The position numbers and the translations under genes are program-made. The notes beneath the pieces were generated by a model. The model did no database searches and was not told the DNA's origin. It saw nothing but the letters and a program-made list of their open reading frames with translations. Positions 18,899-25,869 of a DNA stretch of 25,869 bases are shown one piece after another; position 1 is the first letter of the stretch; each line of letters starts with the position of its first letter. The DNA lies in IMG/VR virus record IMGVR_UViG_3300008110_000752, positions 1 through 25,869 of that record. One strand, 5' to 3'. The DNA is from a virus.

Positions 18899-21018
18899 TG
18901 GCAAAGAAGATAGTTACCCCTGTTGAGGTGCAAGCCTCTGTAAAGGGAGATGAAAGTGTAAAGTCGCTACGAGATACGCTCAAGGAAGCGCAGCAGGAGG
19001 CGGACAAACTTGCGAAAGAGTTAGGCAAAGATTCAGATGCTTACAAAAAGGCGGCTGAAAACGTAGCCAAACTAAAAACAGAGATTAAGGATGGCAACAT
19101 AAAGACGCAGCTCAAAGAAGCTCAGTTTGAGGCTATCCGCCTTGCTCAGGCTTTGGGCCAGACCAGCCCCGAAGCACTAAAAGCGGCTGGACGCGTTGCG
19201 GAACTACGCGATCAGATGGATGATTTCAACGCCACGGTTAAGGGCTTGCATCCTGACCGCTTCCAAAAGTTCGCGAACATCACGGCCACGCTGGCCAACG
19301 GGTTTGCAGCGGCTCAGGGCGCAGCGGCGTTGTTAGGTTCGGAAAGTGAAGATTTGCAAAAGTCGATGGCGCGCGTGCAAGGAGCAATGGCTTTCGCTCA
19401 GGGAATATCCGCGCTGAAGGACGTACAATTTCAGCTTGGAAATATTCCGAAGATGATTTATTCCAAGGTTGTGCCAGCGTTTACCACGGCGGCGGGCGCG
19501 GCCCGTGCGATTGGTATGGCCTTGGGTATCGGTGTGATTATCGCGGGGGTGACGGCGTTAATCGCGCTATTCCAAAAGCTCGACCTTAGCATCGACGGCG
19601 TTTCAAAGTCGGATAAGGAATTAGCCAAATCGCAGGAAGCGCGGCTGAAGGCATCGAAGGACAACGTGGATGCCCTCGATGCACAGGACAATATCTTGAA
19701 GTTGCAGGGCAAATCTGAGCGGCAAATCCTTGAAATGAAGATTGCGGCGCTGAAGACTGCTATTGACAATCAAAGGGCGGTAATTGAAACGGGCAAGGCT
19801 CAGGCAAAACAGCAGATACAGGCGGCGCAGCGCAACAAAGACATCCTTCGCGGGATTCTGGACTTCATAACCAAGCCATCTGAATGGCTGCTGAAGCTCG
19901 TCGATAAGCTGGCGTCGATGCTTGGTTACGATACAGGGCTGGCTAAGGTGTTCAGCGAAACAAAGGATGCAATGGTTAGCCTTGTTTTCGACCCGGAAAA
20001 GGAACAAAAGGCGGCTGAAGAAACACAGCGGGAGCAGGAAAAAGCCTTGACGGACATGGAGAATAAAGTTGCAGGCCACAAACTTGCAATACAGGCCATT
20101 GATGCTAATGCAGAAAAGGAACGTAAGGCGGCTTCGAAGGCCGAACAAGACAGGCAAAAGGAAGAACAGGATAAGCTAACAAAGCAGGCTGAGGATGCAG
20201 AAAAGGAACGCATACGCATTGCCCAAGAGGCTGAAAAGAAAAGGATAGCAGACGCGCAATGGGCGGAGCAGATGCGCAAACAGGCACTCGATAACGAGCT
20301 GGCCTATGTGAAGGGCTTTTACGATGAGCAGGAATTGGCCGCTATGCGTGCTGCTACTTCAAAAGAAGACCTTGAGAAGCGCATGGCCGAAATTACAAAG
20401 CAGCGGCTTATCAACGAATTACAGGCGCTTAAAGACGCGGGAGCCTCGACCATAGAAGTTGAAAAGGCTATCGAAGCTATACGGCTCGCAGACGCTCAGG
20501 CAGCAAGCGAAGAGCGTAAGACAATAGCTAAAACCGAGGCTGAACTAAAACAGCAGCTTGAAAAGGACGTTCTTGCAAGCCTTGGCGCCATAGCACAAAT
20601 AGCAGGCGAAAATTCCAAGGTAGGCAAAGCGATTGCGCTGGCTCAAATTGCATACGACACAGGCAAGGCAATATCCGGCGCGTTGGCTGTAACCCAATCC
20701 ATGAGCGGCGATAACGTGGCCACGGGCGGTCTGGCAGGTATTGCTAAATTTGCAGCAATATCCGCTGCCATCCTCACCAACTCAGCGCGGGCGATTCGCA
20801 TCGTGAAATCCGGCAACGTGCAGCAGGGCGGCGGCGGAGGCAACCTCGGAAACATGAACGCAGGCCGCAACCTGCAAGCCCCTTCGATGCCATCTTCAAC
20901 CCTTGGCGGCGGCACTCAGTTTGCAGGCTCATTCGATAACAAGGTGTACGTCACCGAAGGGGACATAACCGGAACGCAGCGCAGGGTAAGGCAGAACAGG
21001 GGGGTATCGGTAATATGA
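18898..21018 (+). CDS. Tail tape measure protein
   Basis: I choose ATG 18898 (overlapping the TAA of the previous gene) rather than ATG 18853, which lies inside that gene. The 706-residue product has long coiled-coil stretches (KSLRDTLKEAQQEADKLAKEL at about 22-42, and KAASKAEQDRQKEEQDKLTK at about 411-430), a hydrophobic helix pair (about 205-235, ARAIGMALGIGVIIAGVTAL), an Ala-rich hydrophobic region near 590-640, and a Gly-rich tail (GGGGGNLGNMN). This is the usual make-up of tape measure proteins, which set tail length. At roughly 0.15 nm per residue it suggests a tail near 105 nm, a typical siphovirus length. Confidence 0.9.
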   Translation: MAKKIVTPVEVQASVKGDESVKSLRDTLKEAQQEADKLAKELGKDSDAYKKAAENVAKLKTEIKDGNIKTQLKEAQFEAIRLAQALGQTSPEALKAAGRVAELRDQMDDFNATVKGLHPDRFQKFANITATLANGFAAAQGAAALLGSESEDLQKSMARVQGAMAFAQGISALKDVQFQLGNIPKMIYSKVVPAFTTAAGAARAIGMALGIGVIIAGVTALIALFQKLDLSIDGVSKSDKELAKSQEARLKASKDNVDALDAQDNILKLQGKSERQILEMKIAALKTAIDNQRAVIETGKAQAKQQIQAAQRNKDILRGILDFITKPSEWLLKLVDKLASMLGYDTGLAKVFSETKDAMVSLVFDPEKEQKAAEETQREQEKALTDMENKVAGHKLAIQAIDANAEKERKAASKAEQDRQKEEQDKLTKQAEDAEKERIRIAQEAEKKRIADAQWAEQMRKQALDNELAYVKGFYDEQELAAMRAATSKEDLEKRMAEITKQRLINELQALKDAGASTIEVEKAIEAIRLADAQAASEERKTIAKTEAELKQQLEKDVLASLGAIAQIAGENSKVGKAIALAQIAYDTGKAISGALAVTQSMSGDNVATGGLAGIAKFAAISAAILTNSARAIRIVKSGNVQQGGGGGNLGNMNAGRNLQAPSMPSSTLGGGTQFAGSFDNKVYVTEGDITGTQRRVRQNRGVSVI

Positions 21019-21659
21019 ACGGCAAGTTTCAGGCCATGCAGCGGGCAGCCTTCGCGAAGATGGGCAGGGCTGAAATCGAACAGCCTACCATGACGGGCGA
21101 CACGCTTTCCGACCTCATGTTCGCATGGACACAGCAGACCAGCAAAGACCTGCAACAATCGCTGTTATCCAACAGGCCGAAAGGCAAGAACACCCGCCCC
21201 GGGTTCGCGTCGGGTTCGCTTTGGCAGTCGCTCGGCCCGGAAGGCACTCAGATAATCGAGCGCGGCAATGAAGTCATTGCGCGAATCACAGCACAGGAAG
21301 AATGGCAATGGGTGGACGGTGGCCGCAAGCCCACCCGCAACAGCGGGGACGGCTCGATAATCAGGAGCTTGCAAGAGTGGATAGCATCGAAAGGGATTCA
21401 GGTAAGGCAAAGCGCACAGGAAAGCAGCCAGACGGTGCAGGAGCGCAACCTATCATTAGCCCATGCCATAGCTAAGAAAATTCACGCTAAGGGCTTTTAC
21501 GGCAACAACAGCGAGGGCACTGGATTCTTTAGCCGCGTCATAAACGACCAAGCCTTCGAGGATTTGGCGGAATACCTTGGCGAATCCACGGGCGAAAAAA
21601 TCCGCCTTTCCTTTGAATTGGTAGCGAAGGAAAGTAAAGCGCAGCCGGGGTTCTTCTAA
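21015..21659 (+). CDS. Probable tail completion/neck protein (HK97 gp10-like)
   Basis: ATG 21015 overlaps the tape measure stop (ATGA). The 214-residue product has the layout of tail completion or minor tail proteins: ASGSLWQSLGPEG, then ARITAQEEWQWVDGGRKPTRN, then IIRSLQEWIASKGI, ending with LAHAIAKKIHAKGFYGNNSEGTGFFSRVIND. The WxWVDxGRKP and AxAIxxKIxxxGxxGTxFF pattern resembles HK97 gp10-like proteins, which sit between head and tail. No enzyme motif. It closes the first virion block; the second regulatory element starts 6 bp after its stop. Confidence 0.7.
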   Translation: MNGKFQAMQRAAFAKMGRAEIEQPTMTGDTLSDLMFAWTQQTSKDLQQSLLSNRPKGKNTRPGFASGSLWQSLGPEGTQIIERGNEVIARITAQEEWQWVDGGRKPTRNSGDGSIIRSLQEWIASKGIQVRQSAQESSQTVQERNLSLAHAIAKKIHAKGFYGNNSEGTGFFSRVINDQAFEDLAEYLGESTGEKIRLSFELVAKESKAQPGFF

Positions 21660-21664
21660 AAAAC

Positions 21665-21701
21665 TTCCGCACTTTTTGAAACCCGCCATTGTAGGTAATG
21701 G
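21665..21701 (+). promoter_or_regulatory. Virion-operon start element, copy 2 (TTCCGCA, N13, GCCATTGTAGGTAATGG)
   Basis: TTCCGCA (21665-21671), 13 bp, then GCCATTGTAGGTAATGG (21685-21701), containing ATG 21698. It fills nearly all of the 38-bp gap. Only one base differs from copy 1 in the 17-mer, and it is in the loop of the CCATT/AATGG stem. Confidence 0.6.
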
Positions 21702-22849
21702 AGGGCTTACCAGTTTATTACTTGGAATTGAACGAAGGCGACGGCCTGACACAGGTATCGCTTGTGTCGGCTCCCGCCATTGAAGAGAATTTCCACGCCT
21801 TCAACGCTCAGGAGCAGCCGTTCACATTCTCGATTCAATCCGAAGAAAAGCGCATCATCACAGGCCCGGCCATGCTGGCTGAAAAGCCCATTTACAGGCG
21901 CGGCCCTGATGGGTCGGAGTTCATGGTGAAGTTTAGCGCGGCCACGATTGAAAAGGCTGTCCGGATGTGGGCAACCCAAGGCAAATACAACGCGGTGAAT
22001 GCTGAACACAGCAGCCCCGTTGGCGGCCTGTTCCTGCTCGAATCTTTCATCACTGACCCCGTGCGAGGCATCAATCCGCCGGAAGCATGGAAAGACGCGC
22101 CCGCTGGCTCTTGGTTCCTGTCGTACTATGTGCAGGACGATGCGCTATGGGCTAAGGTTAAATCGGGCGAGTTCAAAGGCTTCAGCATCGAAGGCTATTT
22201 CACCGACCGCCCCGCCGACGAAGACGCCGAAGCGATGGCGGCAATCCACGAAATACTCAGCAACTATTCAAACAACATGGATCATAAATCAACAATCGGC
22301 CAAATCCGCGCTCTGCTTGGATTCAGCGAGCAAGCCCCTGCCGCTCCCGCTGGAGAACCCGCAAAGTTCGGTGAAGGCACACTCGCAGACGGAACCGTTA
22401 TCCGCTGGCAGGGTGAAACGCTCGAATCAGGCGCACTGCTTGAAGTTCAGACCCCCGAAGGTGAGTTCGTACCCGCGCCGGACGGCACGCACGAAACAGC
22501 CGACGGCCAACTTGTTACCACCGAAGGCGGTATCGTGACTGAAATCATGCTGAAGGAAGGCGAAGAAATGCCGGACGGCGAAGACATGAAGGCGGAATTT
22601 TCCGCGCTCAAATCGGAATACGCTGCCAAGTTTGAAGCTCAGGAAGCCGCGCTTGCAAAGCTGGCCGCTGCTATTGACCGCCTGACCACCGCACAGGGCA
22701 AGACGCTTGAGGTAATCGAGCAGTTTTCCGCTATCCCCGCCGCTGAACCTGTGAAGAAGCCGCAGGGCTTCGGACGCACAGCGCAATCCACCGAAGACCG
22801 CCTTGCTAAGGTGGCCGAAAATCTCCGCAATTTCAAAAACAACAAATAA
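21698..22849 (+). CDS. Capsid maturation protease fused to scaffold (XkdF-like)
   Basis: The 383-residue product has an N-terminal protease domain of the XkdF/prohead-protease type: LTQVSLVSAPAIEENF (about 17-32), a candidate catalytic His in NAEHSSPVGG (H104) and the GFSIEGYF motif with a candidate Ser (S163). From about residue 195 the sequence changes to a low-complexity acidic part and then a coiled coil (EFSALKSEYAAKFEAQEAALAK), the scaffold portion, ending VAENLRNFKNNK. It would chaperone capsid assembly and cleave itself. An internal ATG at 22278 (MDHKSTIGQI) may give a separate scaffold product. It precedes the capsid gene by 3 bp. Confidence 0.85.
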   Translation: MEGLPVYYLELNEGDGLTQVSLVSAPAIEENFHAFNAQEQPFTFSIQSEEKRIITGPAMLAEKPIYRRGPDGSEFMVKFSAATIEKAVRMWATQGKYNAVNAEHSSPVGGLFLLESFITDPVRGINPPEAWKDAPAGSWFLSYYVQDDALWAKVKSGEFKGFSIEGYFTDRPADEDAEAMAAIHEILSNYSNNMDHKSTIGQIRALLGFSEQAPAAPAGEPAKFGEGTLADGTVIRWQGETLESGALLEVQTPEGEFVPAPDGTHETADGQLVTTEGGIVTEIMLKEGEEMPDGEDMKAEFSALKSEYAAKFEAQEAALAKLAAAIDRLTTAQGKTLEVIEQFSAIPAAEPVKKPQGFGRTAQSTEDRLAKVAENLRNFKNNK

Positions 22850-22852
22850 GCT

Positions 22853-23818
22853 ATGGCATTTAACCTCAATGACCTCGACGGGTACGGCAAGGAAGACTCC
22901 CTCCCGTTACTCACAAAAGCGCTTTTTGGCGCTCCCACCGCCGCGCTCCTTCAGGGAGCCGGGCAGGTGATTCCCGGTATCAAGACCAGCGATAACCTCA
23001 ACATTCTTGACTCAACAGTTTTCTTCCAAGCCAACGGCTGCGAGCCGACCACCTCTGGAACCACCACGTTTTCAAAGCGCACTCTGACCGTAGGCGATAT
23101 TCTCGTTTACGAAACCCTGTGCCCGAAAACGCTGAAGACCAAGTGGATGCAAACCCAAATGGCAGCAGGTTCATCCGGTGACAACACCTTGCCCTTTGCC
23201 GAGGTTATCGGGCAGGAAAAGGTAGCGAAGATTGCCAACGAACTGGAAACAGACATCTGGCAGGGAACCATCGTAAACAACCAATTCGACGGCTTCAACA
23301 CCATTTTGAGCGCACTCGGATTCGGCGGAGCAGGCGACCCCATCGAAGGCAACCCGACCACAGGCGGCGGATGGACTAAGCTCACCAGCTTGACCTCAAG
23401 CAACATCGACGACGCAATCCTGAAGATGATTACTCAGGCGCAGGAAAGCACCGACGGCAAGGCCATCCTTTCCCGCCCCGACCGTTTCTTTGCGATGGGT
23501 GTGGACACGTTCCTGCTTTACAAGCAGTACCTTGTAGGAGCAAATCTGTTCCACTACAACCCTGAGCAGGCTAACCAGTTCCAACTGATTGACCCCATCA
23601 GCGGTACCACGGTGTACGGTCTGCCCGGCCTGAACGGAACCAACAAAATCCACTTCAGCTACTGGGCGAATTACTACATCGGTACTGATCTGGCAGGCGA
23701 AGAAGAGTCTTTCGAGTTCATCTACGATGCGCCCAAAAAGACCTCTATTTTCAACGCTGAGTTCAAGTACGGTGTGCAGGTGGCTTTCCCGACCCAAATT
23801 GTGTACTTCTCACTGTAA
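22853..23818 (+). CDS. Major capsid protein, HK97-fold candidate
   Basis: The 321-residue product starts MAFNLNDLDGYGKEDSL and lies directly after the protease/scaffold gene, the standard order. Sequence features fit a phage capsid subunit: soluble, acidic, helical segment EVIGQEKVAKIANELETDIWQG followed by FDGFNTILSALGFG, a P-domain-like SNIDDAILKMITQAQ, and the C-terminal EESFEFIYDAPKKTSIFNAEFKYGVQVAFP, which resembles the closing beta strands of HK97-type capsids in Bacteroidota phages. No propeptide is obvious. A strong terminator follows, consistent with the highest-expressed gene of the block. Confidence 0.85.
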   Translation: MAFNLNDLDGYGKEDSLPLLTKALFGAPTAALLQGAGQVIPGIKTSDNLNILDSTVFFQANGCEPTTSGTTTFSKRTLTVGDILVYETLCPKTLKTKWMQTQMAAGSSGDNTLPFAEVIGQEKVAKIANELETDIWQGTIVNNQFDGFNTILSALGFGGAGDPIEGNPTTGGGWTKLTSLTSSNIDDAILKMITQAQESTDGKAILSRPDRFFAMGVDTFLLYKQYLVGANLFHYNPEQANQFQLIDPISGTTVYGLPGLNGTNKIHFSYWANYYIGTDLAGEEESFEFIYDAPKKTSIFNAEFKYGVQVAFPTQIVYFSL

Positions 23819-23847
23819 CCTCTCACTCACTAAAACAATAACCGAAG

Positions 23848-23876
23848 GGGCGGGTAAATAGCCCGCCCTTTCTTTT
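23848..23876 (+). terminator. Rho-independent terminator after the capsid gene
   Basis: GGGCGGG (23848-23854) pairs perfectly with CCCGCCC (23862-23868) around a TAAATAG loop and is followed by TTTCTTTT. It would lower transcription of the tail tube gene relative to the capsid. Confidence 0.88.
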
Positions 23877-23887
23877 AGCAAAAACCT

Positions 23888-24403
23888 ATGAGCTGCATTT
23901 TAACCACCGGATTTTCACACGACTGCAAAGACGCGGTCGGAGGCGTTTCCACCGTTTGGCTTGTCGAATATGAGGCGGTTTCGTCTTACACCCTGTCAAG
24001 CGGTGAAGTATCTGCCCTTACGCTTAACGGCGGCAAGGCTTTTTTCAAATATGAGCTGCCGAAGGACACGGCCAGCTTCACTAACACCATTACCACAAAC
24101 GTAGAAAACGGAACCACCTTCAATTCCTGCGAGTTGAATATCAAGCTCCGTAAATTGTCTACTGCAAAGCGTAACGAGGTGAAGTTGCTTTCAACGGCCC
24201 GCCTTGTTGCCGTTGTAAAAACCAATGAAAATCAGTATTGGTTGATGGGCTTTACACGTGGCATGGATATGTCGAACGGAACCAACGGCAGCGGTACAGC
24301 GTTGGGCGATATGACAGGTTACGACCTGACCTTTACCCATGCGGAAAAGGAACCGCCCGCGATCGTGCAAAGTTCCGTGCTTACTTCGCTGTCTATTTCG
24401 TAA
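23888..24403 (+). CDS. Probable major tail protein (tail tube)
   Basis: ATG 23888 lies just after the capsid terminator. The 171-residue product (MSCILTTGFSHDCKDAVGG start) has the opening pattern LTTGFxxDCKDxxGGVxxVWL, which I associate with the major tail/tube proteins of Bacteroidota siphoviruses. It continues with alternating short strands (KAFFKYELPKDTASFTNTITTNV; RLVAVVKTNENQYWLMG) and a GTALGDMTGYDLTFTHAEKEPP segment. Size fits tail tube subunits. It is the last plus-strand gene before a terminator and a convergent minus-strand cluster. Its separation from the tail block upstream of the capsid is unusual. Confidence 0.75.
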   Translation: MSCILTTGFSHDCKDAVGGVSTVWLVEYEAVSSYTLSSGEVSALTLNGGKAFFKYELPKDTASFTNTITTNVENGTTFNSCELNIKLRKLSTAKRNEVKLLSTARLVAVVKTNENQYWLMGFTRGMDMSNGTNGSGTALGDMTGYDLTFTHAEKEPPAIVQSSVLTSLSIS

Positions 24404-24448
24404 ATTCGCAGCACCTTCGTGTTAGGGTGTTCGTCATTACAGGGTTTG

Positions 24449-24479
24449 GCCTCGCTGCAAAGCGGGGCTTTCCCTTTTT
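24449..24479 (+). terminator. Terminator at the convergent junction
   Basis: GCCTCGCT (24449-24456) pairs with AGCGGGGC (24461-24468), with one G-U, around GCAA, and is followed by TTTCCCTTTTT. It ends the plus-strand virion transcript; no U-tract is present for the minus strand. Confidence 0.8.
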
Positions 24480-24966
24480 ATAGCTCTGCCAATACCCGAA
24501 CGCGAAACAGCCTCACCACGCGCCTGATTTCTTTGTCGGTTATTCCGGTCTGCCTGCTAATCTTTCGCACGCTCCAGCCGCTCAGGAACAGGTCAATCAG
24601 CTTGCGTTCATACCAATCGAGACCTGCATAAACAGCCCCGACCGATTGCAGGGTGGCGTCTTCGCCTTCGTGCAGCTCCGGCGCGTTATCCGGTATTGAT
24701 TCATGACACTCGGCCAGCCCTTCAGTAGGTATGCGGGTGCTGTGCAGGTTCATGCGGCCACGCTGGCGGGTGAGGTTCGCCGCGCATCGAATGTAAAAGT
24801 ATTCGAGATAACCGCTGTCGAGCGCGGCCTGTGCCTGTGTTATTCGCTCATCACAGCAAAGCAGAAACAGCTCTTGCCGTAGGTCTTGCCATGCGGTGGG
24901 GGCAAAGGTCTTGCAGACCGATTCAACCCAAGTTGCTCCTGCGAGTTCCTGCGATAGTGTCTTCAC
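24478..24966 (-). CDS. Sigma-70-like HTH transcription factor
   Basis: The start is GTG at 24966, overlapping the preceding ORF by 44 bp. The 162-residue product has a sigma region 2-like part (AWQDLRQELFLLCCDE, about 25-40, then YLEYFYIRCAANLTRQRGR, about 53-71) and a region 4-like HTH (YERKLIDLFLSGWSVRKIS, about 119-137, then TGITDKEIRRVVRLFRVRVL). In family proteins these bind the -10 and -35 promoter elements. It lies directly downstream of terL, converging on the virion operon. A phage sigma factor or late activator would suit the non-host-like element at 15276 and 21665, but that link is inference. A terminase-associated HTH protein is an alternative. Confidence 0.7.
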   Translation of the reverse strand: MKTLSQELAGATWVESVCKTFAPTAWQDLRQELFLLCCDERITQAQAALDSGYLEYFYIRCAANLTRQRGRMNLHSTRIPTEGLAECHESIPDNAPELHEGEDATLQSVGAVYAGLDWYERKLIDLFLSGWSVRKISRQTGITDKEIRRVVRLFRVRVLAEL

Positions 24967-25102
24967 GTATCAGGTTCACGGTGTAGCCTTCGGCCTCCAG
25001 TTTCTTTTTCAGGCGCGTGGCCTCTGCAATGGTGAGGTAGTGCCAGCTGTCTTCTACGCGCTCGCGGCGGGCTATAATAGTATAGGTTAATTGTTCGCTC
25101 AT
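24923..25102 (-). CDS. Small hypothetical protein (59 aa) downstream of terL
   Basis: ATG at 25102 on the minus strand overlaps the terL stop (ATGA), and the ORF ends at TGA 24925-24923. The product (MSEQLTYTIIARRERVEDSW start) has a beta strand, then a helix (LTIAEATRLKKKLEAEGY) and a second strand (TVNLIRED). This is a compact alpha/beta layout with no catalytic motif. The 4-bp overlap and sensible secondary structure support it over competing frames on the same strand. It overlaps the sigma-like gene's GTG start. Function unknown. Confidence 0.7.
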   Translation of the reverse strand: MSEQLTYTIIARRERVEDSWHYLTIAEATRLKKKLEAEGYTVNLIREDTIAGTRRSNLG

Positions 25103-25869
25103 TGTACATTCCAGACAGCGGCCTTATTAACGCGGCTGCAATGCAAAGATAGGGCAAGGGCATTGACCGCATCATCGTGCAAACCTTCCGGAGCAGAATA
25201 GCTTACGCCCGTGCGGCGGTATTGAAATTCAAAGTTCATCAGTTCATCGACGATTGGCCCGTCTGGAAAACCTATCTCGCGGCTGTGGATGGATGCGGCC
25301 AGCCCTTCCATAAGTTCCTGCTTAGATCGCGCCGTGTAAACGAACCCCTGAACACGGGGGCAGCGGCGTTGCAGGTCTTCGACAATCGGGTTGCCTACCC
25401 CTGTGCTATCAATCAAAGCGGGCAGCCTGCCAACGACACGCGCAACCTCGTCCGTCGTTGCCTTCCAATCCTTTTGAAAGCGGGCAAAATAGCAGACTTT
25501 CTTTGCGGCATTGAGGCCGACTATTACCGTCCAGTCCTTACTCTTTGCCAAGTCGATACCGAAGGATGCAACAGGGCCAGCGGCAAGGGGCAAAATGCAC
25601 TGCCGTATGTGTTCCAGACCGAAGGGGTTGCTGTCATCGTCGGCAGGTTCAGCCAAATACAGCTCCCTAAACACATGAGCGGGCAAATCGCGCTCTGCCT
25701 GTTCCACTTCTTCGCGTTCCAGAATACCAGCCTCGACAGCATCCCATGCGGTTATGCGAAAGAACTTGTAATTTTCTTCGCCCTGCCGCGCCCGTTCAGC
25801 CAGCCGATAACCCCAATTCTTTTTCCCTTTCACGTTGCCAATCAACTTGCACTTCCCGCGTGTCTTGGT
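25099..25869 (-). CDS. terL: Terminase large subunit, C-terminal nuclease part (partial)
   Basis: The frame is open to the right window edge, so the N-terminal ATPase domain is outside; a TTG at 25845 is not needed as a start because the frame continues upstream (TKTRGKCKLIGNVKGKKNWG). The visible 256 codons hold the end of the motor region (KLIGNVKGKKNWGYRLAE) and the RNase H-like nuclease: SFGIDLAKSKDWTVIVGL (first catalytic Asp), PALIDSTGVGNPIVEDL (second) and GLHDDAVNALALSL (HDDAxxALA, third). TerL pumps DNA into the prohead and cuts it. It stops at TGA 25101-25099, overlapping the 59-aa ORF. It is transcribed against the virion genes. Confidence 0.95.
   Translation of the reverse strand, partial: TKTRGKCKLIGNVKGKKNWGYRLAERARQGEENYKFFRITAWDAVEAGILEREEVEQAERDLPAHVFRELYLAEPADDDSNPFGLEHIRQCILPLAAGPVASFGIDLAKSKDWTVIVGLNAAKKVCYFARFQKDWKATTDEVARVVGRLPALIDSTGVGNPIVEDLQRRCPRVQGFVYTARSKQELMEGLAASIHSREIGFPDGPIVDELMNFEFQYRRTGVSYSAPEGLHDDAVNALALSLHCSRVNKAAVWNVQ

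Noticed and set aside
25101-25175. A longer overlapping minus-strand ORF (from 25175) across the terL end
   Set aside because: Its composition (many Arg/Pro/Leu) is typical of a shadow frame. The ATGA-coupled 59-codon ORF in another frame is more protein-like.

Overview
The window is part of the genome of a tailed double-stranded DNA phage (or a prophage-like element) whose host is probably a member of the Bacteroidota. The phage assignment rests on a large terminase C-terminal nuclease domain, a small terminase-like gene, an XkdF/HK97-like prohead protease, an HK97-type capsid candidate, a tail tube candidate and a tape measure protein, an M15 endolysin with a u-spanin, and a DnaB helicase with an Erf annealing protein. 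The host assignment rests on several intergenic promoters of the Bacteroidota type (TTG, 20-21 bp, TAxxTTTG). The long tape measure and the absence of contractile-tail genes suggest a siphovirus. No integrase, portal or tRNA gene is visible. The portal and the TerL ATPase domain should lie outside the window.

Layout. 1-159: 3' end of a virion or tail gene. 164-3859: lysis and small-gene region with an endolysin, a membrane protein with a PAS-like domain, a candidate holin, a run of very small ORFs (several zinc-ribbon-like), and a u-spanin whose 5' end is present in three direct-repeat copies. A strong intrinsic terminator closes it. 3871-9434: early/replication operon behind a TAxxTTTG promoter, with small ORFs, Erf, a stand-alone DnaA domain IV protein, a ParB-like protein, a DUF6291-like replication protein and DnaB. 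9419-14050: small ORFs, two glycosyltransferases, a zinc-ribbon protein, a TerS-like gene, a SAM methyltransferase, and a locus with a 104-bp perfect direct repeat that has created a chimeric small gene. 14064-15060: three further small early-type genes behind a promoter almost identical to that at 3871.

15061-15308 is a structured non-coding region. It is followed by virion genes in two blocks: tail genes (15309-21659), then protease/scaffold, capsid and tail tube (21698-24403). Each block begins at the same 37-bp bipartite element (TTCCGCA, 13 bp, GCCATTGTARGTAATGG), which includes the start codon. Convergent to these, on the minus strand, are terL, a 59-codon ORF and a sigma-70-like HTH protein.

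The most interesting working model is two-tier regulation. Early genes would use host-type TAxxTTTG promoters placed only 4-8 nt before the ATG, so their mRNAs would be nearly leaderless, and three of these promoters share a GCAAA-N9-TTTGC dyad. Virion genes would use the different bipartite start-codon element, possibly read by the phage's own sigma-like protein or acting as a start-codon hairpin. The model is inference; the motifs themselves are seen directly in the sequence.
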